Source: Lachnospiraceae bacterium
GTDB lineage: Bacteria; Bacillota; Clostridia; Lachnospirales; Lachnospiraceae
Assembly: GCA_017449745.1 (NCBI GenBank)
Contig: JAFTFD010000379.1
Location: 1-64,000 of the forward strand
Reading direction: 5' to 3'
Length of the DNA: 64,000 nt
Shown here in pieces: positions 27,402 through 34,805 of this stretch. Every line of letters begins with the position of its first letter. The stretch's first letter is position 1. Position numbers and translations under genes: made by a program. The notes below the pieces were generated by a model, which was not told the DNA's origin, did no database searches, and saw only the letters and a program-made list of their open reading frames with translations.

Positions 27402-28412
27402 TTGGACACCTATTTGATGAAAAAGGCAATGATCGAGAATGCGGTCATGCGCGGGATCAAGGATATGGAATCCGATCCCGAGCGAAGCGCGCGGCGGCTG
27501 GCTGACCTCGGCAAACAATTTTCCAAAAACCGTTTCGAAGATAATATATTTACCGTGATCCAGGAGCTGCTCAACAATGAAAACAGCGCCTATTACGATA
27601 TGATCCACTCCCTCCTTCGAAACGGTGACCGGGAGGCCATGAAACAGTTCGGCGTCAATTTTGGCTACATGAGCTGGGTACACGGTGCAAATAAGGTTCG
27701 TAAGGCACAGAAAGACCAGGGGATCAAGATCCCCTGGACCGTCATGTTTCGGTATGATCCCTCCTCAGAAGAAGGCCTGACCGCGGTAGATATTTCCCGT
27801 GTGGTCGAGCAGGGCCAGGAGCTGGGGATCTATGCTTATTTTATCCGCCAGAAAGCGACGGAGGCCGAATCTTATGAGCTGCTCGAAGTCCTGGAGCGCT
27901 TCAAGGACTGCGCTTTTATCTGGATGAAGGAGAACGGGAGGCTGACAGCCGCACAGATCCAGATGCTCAAGGTATGCAAAAATGTCGTCGTCTCTCTTCC
28001 TACGAGTGACCCTGAGTCCCTGCTGACCTGTTCCCTGCTGCGTGATCAGAAGATCGTTTTCGCGATGCATATCGGATATGACCACGTCGCGGATTCCGGC
28101 CGGATCCCTTATATCATGGAGTCCGTGCTGGCCTCCGAGACTGCGCTCTTTTTTCTGGTCCAGATGGACGATTCCACCTGTTCCCTGCGGCAGCTGTGCT
28201 ACGAGTCCCGTCTCAAACAGAATTATCCGTGCCTCATCATGGATTATTACGGAGATGCCGTCGCTATCTCCAGAGTTCTGACCGGGCATGAAAATGTGCT
28301 TGAGATCGGCTCGGACGGCCGGGTCCTGAAGCCCGCATGTGCCGCCGGAAAGCTCTTTCCCCGGGACGTCTCCCTGGCAGACGCTTTTGCCTCTTTGCTG
28401 CCGGTCAGATGA
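27402..28412 (+). CDS. Radical SAM-like protein lacking the cluster cysteines (putative pseudoenzyme)
   Basis: A 336-residue protein beginning with TTG at 27402, nine bases after AAGGAGG. Its layout follows a clostridial radical SAM family as I remember it: N-terminal helices ending in DPERSARRLADLGKQFSKN; then IPWTVMFRYDP (about 110-120), where that family has IPWAILLDPTSACN followed by CxxxCxxC; then an EQGQELGIYAYFI strand-helix unit and a late LIMDYYGD/LEIGSDGRVLKP segment. Here the cysteine loop is gone (PSSEEGLTAVD), so no 4Fe-4S cluster or SAM cleavage is expected. The frame is open and codon use looks normal. Function unknown. Confidence 0.65.
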   Translation: MDTYLMKKAMIENAVMRGIKDMESDPERSARRLADLGKQFSKNRFEDNIFTVIQELLNNENSAYYDMIHSLLRNGDREAMKQFGVNFGYMSWVHGANKVRKAQKDQGIKIPWTVMFRYDPSSEEGLTAVDISRVVEQGQELGIYAYFIRQKATEAESYELLEVLERFKDCAFIWMKENGRLTAAQIQMLKVCKNVVVSLPTSDPESLLTCSLLRDQKIVFAMHIGYDHVADSGRIPYIMESVLASETALFFLVQMDDSTCSLRQLCYESRLKQNYPCLIMDYYGDAVAISRVLTGHENVLEIGSDGRVLKPACAAGKLFPRDVSLADAFASLLPVR

Positions 28413-28452
28413 CCTGCCGGAAAAACCTTCTCTTTATGAAAACCGGACTAAA

Positions 28453-28480
28453 AAAAGACAGGTGCGGTCACCTGTCTTTT
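28453..28480. terminator. Bidirectional terminator between convergent genes
   Basis: GACAGGTG-CGGT-CACCTGTC is a perfect eight-base stem flanked by A6 on the left and T4 on the right, serving both the plus-strand radical-SAM-like gene and the minus-strand tetR-type gene. Confidence 0.9.
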
Positions 28481-28488
28481 TACGTCCT

Positions 28489-29040
28489 TTAAAGTACGTA
28501 TTGATTTTCAAGGCTCTTTGAGATCCTCAGGATCGTAGCCTTAACGCGGGATAGAAATTCCACCTCGTTCATTTCCCTGTCATACTGGCCGGAGAGCCAC
28601 CGCACAAGTGCGGCCATGAGCGCATCGGAAATAAACATGAGGCTGAAATCTCTGTCTGCATCTGCGGGAAGTATATCCTGCAGAAACATCCGGGCGACCG
28701 GACCTGCCGTTTCGATCAGGTAATCCTTGAAGGAATTCTGCCCCTCGATCTGCAGGGCAACGCGGTAGAACTGCCTCTCCTTGTAGAAATACCGGCATAC
28801 ATCTTCCAGGACGTCCCATCCCGAATCGTATGCATTCAGGTCCATGACGCCGATGAAACCGACATAGAAGATCCAGTTCACAAGATCATATTTATCCCGG
28901 AAATGGTAATAAAAGCTTTTCCGGTTGATCCCGCAGTCCTCACAGATATCCGAGACGCTGATCTTCTCAAACGGCTTTCTGCGCATGAGCTTTTTCATGG
29001 ATGCCGCCAGGGCATTTTTTGTCATATTTGAATCTGCCAT
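28489..29040 (-). CDS. TetR/AcrR-family regulator (DhaS-like)
   Basis: A 183-residue repressor. The HTH is at about residues 9-58 (KPFEKISVSDICEDCGINRKSFYYHFRDKYDLV), and the C-terminal helical ligand domain resembles the TetR_C_8 (DhaS-like) group. The convergent neighbour is the radical SAM-like gene and the divergent one is tadA, so the target is not clear. The promoter is so close that translation may begin at the mRNA 5' end if the ATG at 29040 is right; the ATG at 29025 is an alternative. Confidence 0.87.
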   Translation of the reverse strand: MADSNMTKNALAASMKKLMRRKPFEKISVSDICEDCGINRKSFYYHFRDKYDLVNWIFYVGFIGVMDLNAYDSGWDVLEDVCRYFYKERQFYRVALQIEGQNSFKDYLIETAGPVARMFLQDILPADADRDFSLMFISDALMAALVRWLSGQYDREMNEVEFLSRVKATILRISKSLENQYVL

Positions 29041-29046
29041 GCCTTC

Positions 29047-29074
29047 ATTATATCCCGCCCGGTTTTTTATGCAA
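29047..29074 (-). promoter_or_regulatory. Promoter of the TetR-type gene
   Basis: On the minus strand TTGCAT (29069-29074), 16 bases, TATAAT (29047-29052). The expected start site, six to eight bases on, falls at the ATG itself. Confidence 0.65.
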
Positions 29075-29172
29075 GCGTTCCTGTCATGAAACTCTCAGGA
29101 ATTCATGACGCTCCAGGCGCCTGTTTCCGGGAAAGCCGCACCAAAATTTAATTCTATTGGACTATTCTGTTT

Positions 29173-29676
29173 ATGAAATATACAGCTGATGAAAAATATA
29201 TGCGCGCAGCATTAAAGCAGGCTGAAAAAGCCATGGCCCTGGGAGAAGTTCCCATCGGATGCGTGATCGTCTTCCAGGACCGTATCATCGGCCGGGGGTA
29301 TAACCGCCGTAATACCGATCACTCTGCACTCGCTCACGCCGAGATCACTGCGATCCGCAAGGCGTGCCGCAAGATCGGGGACTGGAGGCTTGAGGAGTGC
29401 ACGCTCTACTGCACTCTGGAGCCTTGTCCCATGTGCGCCGGCGCCATTGAGCAGTCCCGGGTGGACAGAGTGGTCATCGGCGCCCCCAGCGATAAATCCG
29501 GCTGCGCCGGCACTGTCATGAATATCCTGCAGAATGAGCGCTTCAATCACCAGACCGCTGTGGAGATCGGCGTCCTCGAGGAGGAGTGCCGCGCGATCCT
29601 GCAGCAGTTTTTCCGCGGGCTGCGCATGCGCAACCGTATGGAGAAGCTGGCTAAGCGTTCCGATTTATCAGTTTGA
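29173..29676 (+). CDS. tadA: tRNA-specific adenosine deaminase
   Basis: Converts A34 to inosine in tRNA-Arg(ACG). 167 residues with the cytidine-deaminase fold: zinc ligands His55 with catalytic Glu57 (HAE) and Cys85/Cys88 (PCPMC), plus GAIEQSRVDRVVIGA and an Arg-rich C-terminal helix. There is no clear Shine-Dalgarno site before the ATG. It is followed directly by the SRP RNA gene, the same neighbourhood as in Bacillus subtilis (tadA-scr). Confidence 0.95.
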   Translation: MKYTADEKYMRAALKQAEKAMALGEVPIGCVIVFQDRIIGRGYNRRNTDHSALAHAEITAIRKACRKIGDWRLEECTLYCTLEPCPMCAGAIEQSRVDRVVIGAPSDKSGCAGTVMNILQNERFNHQTAVEIGVLEEECRAILQQFFRGLRMRNRMEKLAKRSDLSV

Positions 29677-29701
29677 CAGACTGCCCTTCTTCCGTTATAG
29701 T
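29673..29701 (+). promoter_or_regulatory. SRP RNA promoter overlapping the tadA stop codon
   Basis: TTGACA (29673-29678), 17 bases, TATAGT (29696-29701). The -35 box contains the tadA TGA stop codon. Confidence 0.8.
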
Positions 29702-29707
29702 ATTACT

Positions 29708-29893
29708 GTTCGTCACGCGAGACTGCGCGTGGCGGAGCCCGCGCACGCTGCCGTGTCGAGGTTGGGTCTTACGCAATGAATCCTGCGAACCGTGTCAGAT
29801 CGGGAACGAAGCAGCACTAAGCAGATCCTTTCATGTGCCGTAAGGGTGCCTGGCCAAGCTGGCTGCCGTGCACGGGTTCCGCCATACGCAGTC
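29708..29893 (+). ncRNA. ffs: Signal recognition particle RNA
   Basis: The RNA scaffold of SRP, which pairs with Ffh to target proteins to the membrane. The conserved core is present: TGTCAG, apical CGGGAACG (GGAA tetraloop), then GAAGCAGCACTAAG, and further on GTGCCGTAAGGGTGCCTGGCC. The ends form a long helix: GACTGCG (29721) with CGCAGTC (29887-29893) and TGGCGGA with TCCGCCA. A T-rich stretch with T6 follows, so the terminal helix doubles as terminator. The exact 5' end (29708-29721) is inferred from the promoter. It is shorter than the Bacillus scRNA. Confidence 0.9.
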
Positions 29894-29932
29894 TCTTTCT
29901 GTTTTTTCCTGTTTTAAATCATTACCTGACAG

Positions 29933-30940
29933 ATGTTGAATTACTTTGATCTTTCCAACTGCAGATTGTGTCCCAGAGACTGTGGTGTCAACAGGCTGGC
30001 CGGAGAGCGCGGTTATTGCGGAGAAGGCGCAGTGATCAGAGCTTCCCGTGCGGCACTGATGTACTATGAAGAGCCTTGTATCAGCGGTTTCTGCGGAAGC
30101 GGCGCCGTTTTTTTCTGCGGCTGTAGTCTGGGGTGCCTTTTCTGCCAGAACTATGCGATCTCTTCCCGGAACAAAAAAGAAGAGCCTTCTTTCAGCTCGC
30201 AGTCTATTGAAAAAGGCCCTGTCCGGATGGAACTTACTCCGGAGAAGCTGGCGGATGTCTTCCTGTCTCTTCAGGAGCAGAAAGCTGCCAATATCAATCT
30301 GGTGACAGCTTCCCATTTTCTGCCTCTTCTGATTCCTTCGCTGGAGTCCGCGCGCAGAAACGGACTTGTCATTCCTGTCGTTTACAATACCTCCTCCTAT
30401 GAGCGCCCGGAAGCATTGAGGCGCCTGGAAGGCCTCGTCGATATCTATATCCCGGATCTTAAATTCTGTGATCCTGCCCTCTCTGCCGCCTATGCAGGGG
30501 CACCTGATTATTTTGAGCGGGCAGCTGCCGCGATCAGGGAGATGGTGCGCCAGCAGCCCTCCCCTCTTTTCAGCGACGGCAGCCATACACTGGATGCCGA
30601 GGATGATTCCGATGATCCCATGATGCTGCGCGGCGTGATCATCCGCCATATGGTCATGCCCGGCCACACGGAAGACTCCAGGAAGATCCTCCGGTATCTG
30701 TATGAAGAGTACGGTGACTCTGTCTTTCTCAGCATCATGAACCAGTACACGCCCATGCCGCAGGTCCTGGATTCCCCTGTCGGCCTGCGCCATCCGCTTC
30801 TTAAAAGAACTGTCACAGAAAAAGAATATGACGAAGTCATAGACTTCGCCATATCTCTTGGAATCACTAATGGATTTATTCAGGAAGGCGGAACCGTCTC
30901 TCGCAGCTTTATTCCTGCCTTTGACGGGACCGGCCTGTAA
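29933..30940 (+). CDS. Radical SAM protein, PflA-like activating-enzyme family
   Basis: A 335-residue protein with the SAM cluster motif Cys64-Cys68-Cys71 (CSLGCLFC) and an additional N-terminal cysteine set, Cys10, Cys13, Cys17 and Cys29 (CRLCPRDCGVNR, GYCG). It belongs to the widespread family annotated as pyruvate formate-lyase activating enzyme-like; no glycyl-radical partner is adjacent and the true substrate is not known. The C-terminal block RHMVMPGHTEDS and MNQYTPMP are family features. It begins 40 bases after the SRP RNA and may depend on read-through. Confidence 0.87.
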   Translation: MLNYFDLSNCRLCPRDCGVNRLAGERGYCGEGAVIRASRAALMYYEEPCISGFCGSGAVFFCGCSLGCLFCQNYAISSRNKKEEPSFSSQSIEKGPVRMELTPEKLADVFLSLQEQKAANINLVTASHFLPLLIPSLESARRNGLVIPVVYNTSSYERPEALRRLEGLVDIYIPDLKFCDPALSAAYAGAPDYFERAAAAIREMVRQQPSPLFSDGSHTLDAEDDSDDPMMLRGVIIRHMVMPGHTEDSRKILRYLYEEYGDSVFLSIMNQYTPMPQVLDSPVGLRHPLLKRTVTEKEYDEVIDFAISLGITNGFIQEGGTVSRSFIPAFDGTGL

Positions 30941-30978
30941 ACTGTCTCTTCCTTTCACGGGAAAGACGGTTTCGAAAA

Positions 30979-32067
30979 TCAATAATCTTTCGCGTCCAGA
31001 TAGGTCAGGTAGTTCATGACCATCAGCGCGATCTTGAAGGTCATCGCGTCATCAAAGATCCTGATGTCGAGGCCTGTGCTCTTCTGCAGCTTTTCAATGC
31101 GGTAAACGAGCGTATTTCTGTGAATGAACAGCTTTCTCGATGTCTCGGAGACATTCAGGCTGTTTTCAAAGAAAGTGTTGATCGTGGACAGCGTCTCATT
31201 ATCCAGATCATCCGGAATATGATCCCCGAATACTTCGTTGATAAATACACGGCAGAGATTGGACGGAAGCTGATAGATCAGCCTGCCGATACCGAGCTCA
31301 TTGTAAGACGATACGCTCTTTTCCGCATAAAAGATCTTGCCCACATCCAGAGCCATCTTGGCTTCTTTATAAGACTTGGAGATGCTCTTAAGATCAGGAA
31401 CGATCATACCGAAGGAAGCCCTGACCTTCAGCATCGCTTCCGTGTTAAGCATATCCACAGCGATCTGCGCCGCTTCCTGTACCTTTGCGTAATCATCCAT
31501 GGAGTCCACGGACTTGATGATGATCACACTGCTCTCATCCACCTCCGTCAGATAATCCCCGTTATGGATCGTAAAGATCCCCGCCAGAAGATCTGATGCA
31601 TTTGTATCGCTGACAGAATTGATCTCAACGAGAATGACAGCTCTCGGCACATTGAAATTGATGTGCAGCTTTTTGGCTCGGTTATGGATATCCACCAGCA
31701 GCAGGTTGTCCAACAGCAGGTTCTGGAAGAAATTATTCCTGTCATATTTTTCTTTGTAGGCCTGCAGGAGGTTCTGCAGCTCACTGACCGCGATCTTTGC
31801 CACCATCAGCGTGTAGTCCCCTGCTCCGATCGCTGTGAGAATATAGACGACCTCGTCTTCTTCCATGACCTTCAGAAGATACTGGTCTCCGATGATCTGG
31901 GAATCTACCGCGCTCGCAGCGAACCCTGTGATGAGTTCTGTGCTGGGCGTGACTGCCCCGGAAGTCCTGGCAAACACGCTGCCGTTCGGATCCTGTACGC
32001 AGAATTCGATCCTGGTGATACTCGTCAGCTCTTCCAGACAGTTTTTAACGATTTGTGCTGTCAGCAT
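30979..32067 (-). CDS. PucR/CdaR-type transcriptional regulator
   Basis: A 362-residue regulator. The N-terminal sensor half covers about residues 1-170, a GGDEF-like middle (AVILVEINSVSD, SSVIIIKS, VRASFGMIVPD) about 190-285, and the C-terminal PucR HTH is visible in FFENSLNVSETSRKLFIHRNTLVYRIEKLQ (about 315-344). CdaR-type members sense sugar acids. The start at 32067 has AAGGAGG upstream. An operator-like palindrome lies in its leader. Downstream of the adjacent msmK-type gene, it may regulate sugar uptake. Confidence 0.85.
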   Translation of the reverse strand: MLTAQIVKNCLEELTSITRIEFCVQDPNGSVFARTSGAVTPSTELITGFAASAVDSQIIGDQYLLKVMEEDEVVYILTAIGAGDYTLMVAKIAVSELQNLLQAYKEKYDRNNFFQNLLLDNLLLVDIHNRAKKLHINFNVPRAVILVEINSVSDTNASDLLAGIFTIHNGDYLTEVDESSVIIIKSVDSMDDYAKVQEAAQIAVDMLNTEAMLKVRASFGMIVPDLKSISKSYKEAKMALDVGKIFYAEKSVSSYNELGIGRLIYQLPSNLCRVFINEVFGDHIPDDLDNETLSTINTFFENSLNVSETSRKLFIHRNTLVYRIEKLQKSTGLDIRIFDDAMTFKIALMVMNYLTYLDAKDY

Positions 32068-32093
32068 CCCAATGTCCTCCTTAAAAACAAAAG

Positions 32094-32107
32094 TGTAATC
32101 GTTTTCA
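32094..32107 (-). promoter_or_regulatory. cre/LacI-type operator in the regulator leader
   Basis: On the minus strand TGAAAACGATTACA fits the CcpA cre consensus TGWAANCGNTNWCA at every position. It lies between a possible promoter (TTGTTT, 17 bases, TAAAAT at 32156-32161) and the ribosome site. Closely similar sites occur at 54157 and 58204. Confidence 0.6.
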
Positions 32108-32275
32108 CTTTGTAAATTTCCATGTTTTTCTGTGAAACATGCATAACTTGAGAACATTTTACTCGCATTTATACGCAAAAACAACCAGTCGGCCAAAAAA
32201 CAGGCAAAGATTTCGGCACCACAAACGTCATATACGAATTTCGAAAGAGATTTGCTGACTAAGCATGCACACTGC

Positions 32276-32308
32276 AAAAAAGAACACACAGCTTTCGCTG
32301 TGTGTTCT
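32276..32308 (-). terminator. Intrinsic terminator of the msmK-type gene
   Basis: AGAACACACAGC and GCTGTGTGTTCT form a perfect 12-base stem with a GAAA loop, followed by a T run on the minus strand. Confidence 0.92.
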
Positions 32309-32345
32309 TAATAAAGACTATTTTCAGACTACTGTATTATACAGA

Positions 32346-33455
32346 TTAGTTGGTGATGGTCTTCTCTGTCTCTTTATCGAAGACATGGATCTTATCCAGG
32401 TCAAATGCAAGCTGGATCTTGTCGCCGGGTCTGGACTTTGTGGAAGGATCCACGCGGGCTGTCATCGGCGTATCTGCGATATCGAAATACAGGAATACTT
32501 CTGCACCCAGAAGCTCGTAAACGTTGATGGTGGACTCGAATGTTACAGGAGCCTTTGCAAGATCATCAGCGTGGTCGCTGATGTGCTCAGGACGGATACC
32601 CATAACAACAGTCTTGCCGTTGTAGCCGCCATCGATCAGAGCCTTGGACTTAGCTGCGTTCAGCGGGATGTCTTTTCCGCCGACTGTCAGGCAAGCCTTG
32701 TCGCCGCTGGTCTTGACAACAGCATCAAGGAAGTTCATCTGAGGAGATCCCATGAAGCCTGCGACGAACAGGTTCTGAGGAAGATCATACAGGTGCTGAG
32801 GTGTATCTACCTGCTGAACAACGCCGTCCTTCATAACGACGATTCTTGTTCCCAGAGTCATAGCCTCTGTCTGGTCGTGTGTAACGTAGATGATGGTGGT
32901 TCCCAGTCTCTGGTGAAGCTTAGCGATCTCAGCTCTCATCTGGACACGGAGCTTAGCATCCAGGTTGGAAAGAGGCTCGTCCATGAGGAAGACCTTCGGG
33001 GAACGAACGATAGCACGTCCCATAGCGACACGCTGTCTCTGACCACCGGAAAGAGCCTTCGGCTTACGATCAAGAAGGTGGGACAGGTCAAGGATCTTAG
33101 CTGCATCTCTGACCATCTTGTCGATCTCATCCTTCGGAACCTTACGAAGCTTAAGGCCGAATGCCATGTTATCATAAACTGTCATATGAGGATACAGAGC
33201 GTAGTTCTGGAAGACCATCGCGATATCTCTGTCCTTGGGCTCGACGTCGTTCATAACCTTGCCGTCGATCTTCAGAGTACCATCGGAAATGTCCTCAAGA
33301 CCAGCGATCATACGAAGAGTTGTAGATTTTCCGCATCCGGAAGGTCCGACGAAGATGATAAACTCTTTGTCTTCAATATCCAGGTTGAAATCCTTAACAG
33401 CCTCGAAGCCGTTGGGATATCTCTTATAAATGTGTTCCAAATTCAGACTTGCCAT
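32346..33455 (-). CDS. msmK: MsmK/UgpC-type carbohydrate ABC transporter ATPase
   Basis: A 369-residue ATPase that energises sugar importers at the membrane. Motifs: Walker A GPSGCGKST (about 37-45), Q-loop MVFQNYALYPHMTV, signature LSGGQRQRVAMGRA, Walker B VFLMDEPLSNLDAKLR and the H-loop IIYVTHDQTEAM; the C-terminal regulatory OB domain has MGIRPEHI and PGDKIQLAFD. There is no permease or binding protein next to it, so it is probably a shared ATPase for several importers, as MsmK/MsiK are. Strong TTAGGAGG before the ATG. Confidence 0.92.
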   Translation of the reverse strand: MASLNLEHIYKRYPNGFEAVKDFNLDIEDKEFIIFVGPSGCGKSTTLRMIAGLEDISDGTLKIDGKVMNDVEPKDRDIAMVFQNYALYPHMTVYDNMAFGLKLRKVPKDEIDKMVRDAAKILDLSHLLDRKPKALSGGQRQRVAMGRAIVRSPKVFLMDEPLSNLDAKLRVQMRAEIAKLHQRLGTTIIYVTHDQTEAMTLGTRIVVMKDGVVQQVDTPQHLYDLPQNLFVAGFMGSPQMNFLDAVVKTSGDKACLTVGGKDIPLNAAKSKALIDGGYNGKTVVMGIRPEHISDHADDLAKAPVTFESTINVYELLGAEVFLYFDIADTPMTARVDPSTKSRPGDKIQLAFDLDKIHVFDKETEKTITN

Positions 33456-33620
33456 CTTAATAACCTCCTAAGTTTTATGGGCTATGCCCTTATTCGCTGA
33501 CATGATTCAGTATATTGGATTTGGAAGAATTGTGCTATAACCTAATTCCACAAAGATTAGCCTAAAACATTTGTAATTGTTGATAATGTGAGGCCCTTAT
33601 TTTTCCGCTTCCGTTATTTT

Positions 33621-33649
33621 TTATAGTGCCCGCCGCTTTTTATCGTCAA
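33621..33649 (-). promoter_or_regulatory. Promoter of the msmK-type gene
   Basis: On the minus strand TTGACG (33644-33649), 17 bases, CTATAA (33621-33626). The leader to the ATG is about 160 bases with no named element recognised. Confidence 0.6.
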
Positions 33650-33665
33650 TATGACGAATGAGGAG

Positions 33666-33709
33666 TGTTAGCAGATCTTGCACGAAGAAACCGCAGATTC
33701 CGCAAACAC
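33666..33709 (+). repeat. 44-bp repeat, copy 1
   Basis: Starts TGTTAGCAGATCTTGCACGA and differs from the copy at 33979-34022 at only two positions. It lies just upstream of the msmK-type promoter. See the finding on this repeat-rich gap. Confidence 0.9.
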
Positions 33710-33798
33710 ACGACCGTCTCCTTAATCTTTCTTTTCTCCCGTCTGTAATTCTGCCGGAGACAAGGAGACAGTTCTGTGTCTCCTACCTTGAACAAACA

Positions 33799-33857
33799 GC
33801 GGCAGGTGTCTGCGGGATCTGCTGTGCATGAGTGCTTAGATCTGCTTCATTTCTCAT
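33799..33857. repeat. Left arm of a 59-bp inverted repeat
   Basis: The first 24 bases (GCGGCAGGTGTCTGCGGGAT and on) are the exact reverse complement of 34006-34029; the remaining 35 are about two-thirds complementary to 33971-34005. The short hairpin AGGAGACA/TGTCTCCT (33763-33784) lies just outside. Confidence 0.85.
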
Positions 33858-33871
33858 GATTGAAAGGCAGG

Positions 33872-33900
33872 AAAAAGGGCAGCGTATCACGCTGCCCTTT
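33872..33900 (-). terminator. Intrinsic terminator downstream of the YesL-like gene
   Basis: AAAGGGCAGCG and CGCTGCCCTTT form a perfect 11-base stem with a five-base loop, then TTTTT on the minus strand. It lies between the arms of the 59-bp inverted repeat and ends the long metG-yesL transcript. Confidence 0.9.
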
Positions 33901-33970
33901 AAAGCCGACTGTTTGAGTATCCGTGCATCAGCGCGGATACGAGTTTGGAGGCTGTGCCTGTCTGGAATGA

Positions 33971-34029
33971 ATGAGAAATGTTAGCAGATCTTGCACGAAG
34001 AAACCGCAGATCCCGCAGACACCTGCCGC
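33971..34029. repeat. Right arm of the 59-bp inverted repeat, including 44-bp repeat copy 2
   Basis: Contains the second 44-bp direct repeat (33979-34022) and pairs with 33799-33857. Together with copy 1 this gives three related copies in 365 bases of otherwise empty sequence between the msmK-type and YesL-like genes. Confidence 0.85.
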
Positions 34030-34040
34030 CGTTTGAATAA

Positions 34041-34751
34041 TTATTTGGAATCACCTTCTGTCGTGTTCTCCTCAGGCTGCTGCTCCGGCAGCATTTCATC
34101 GGAAATAAAGAACGCCTCATCCGGATGATCGATCACTTCCTCTTCCGGCTCGAATTTCTTAAAGATCGGACTGTATATATAGGCGCAGGCCAGTCCCGGC
34201 ACCGACATTCCGAACATGATGATAATAGGTGTCAGCTGGAAAGACAGAAGCTGCAGCACGATCGGCGCCAGGCTGATCAGAGCCATGAGAAATACTCTCG
34301 GAAGATGCGCGATTGACATGATCAGCGCATTCTTGAACGTCGTCTTGACCGGGTTGACAAACCGCATCTGCAGAGGAAATACCAGCTGTACCAGGATATA
34401 GGTAAGGATCGCGATACCGATCACGGCATATTTAAGGAAGGACGGGAACCCCGTGCTCCTGCGCATGATGATGATGTCCAGCGCGAAAATGATCCCGACC
34501 GCCAGCATGATCAGCCACTCGATGGTCGCCTGTACGAAATTCTCTTTGAAGGCCTTGAAGAACGGTTTTACCGTATATCCTTCTTCTTTCCTTGCATAGC
34601 GCAGCAGCACATAGTGCATGGCTGTCATGGATGCACCGGCCGTGACGATCGGAAGGCAGCAGATCAGGGTGATAAGATTTAATATCATCAGGTCCGCGAC
34701 CTTATTCAGAAACTGCATAAGCGGACTGTCAAGACTGAATATCCTGCCCAT
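34041..34751 (-). CDS. DUF624 (YesL-like) membrane protein
   Basis: A 236-residue protein with five or six membrane helices (about 20-42, 75-95, 105-130, 140-165, 170-195) and an acidic cytoplasmic tail (EEEVIDHPDEAFFISDE). Motifs MNKV-like FLNKVADLMILNLITLICCLPIVTAG and MTAMHYVLL are hallmarks of the YesL/DUF624 family, often found next to carbohydrate ABC transporters and of unknown role. Here it ends a housekeeping run and faces a sugar ABC ATPase across the repeat-rich gap. Confidence 0.85.
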   Translation of the reverse strand: MGRIFSLDSPLMQFLNKVADLMILNLITLICCLPIVTAGASMTAMHYVLLRYARKEEGYTVKPFFKAFKENFVQATIEWLIMLAVGIIFALDIIIMRRSTGFPSFLKYAVIGIAILTYILVQLVFPLQMRFVNPVKTTFKNALIMSIAHLPRVFLMALISLAPIVLQLLSFQLTPIIIMFGMSVPGLACAYIYSPIFKKFEPEEEVIDHPDEAFFISDEMLPEQQPEENTTEGDSK

Positions 34752-34805
34752 TTCGGGGTCCTCCTTTGATCATGTTATCTATTTGCCTGTTTGTGTGTTT
34801 TCCTG

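Noticed and set aside
33456..33620. A riboswitch in the msmK-type leader
   Set aside because: The 160-base leader has no conserved core I know and no clear terminator/antiterminator pair.
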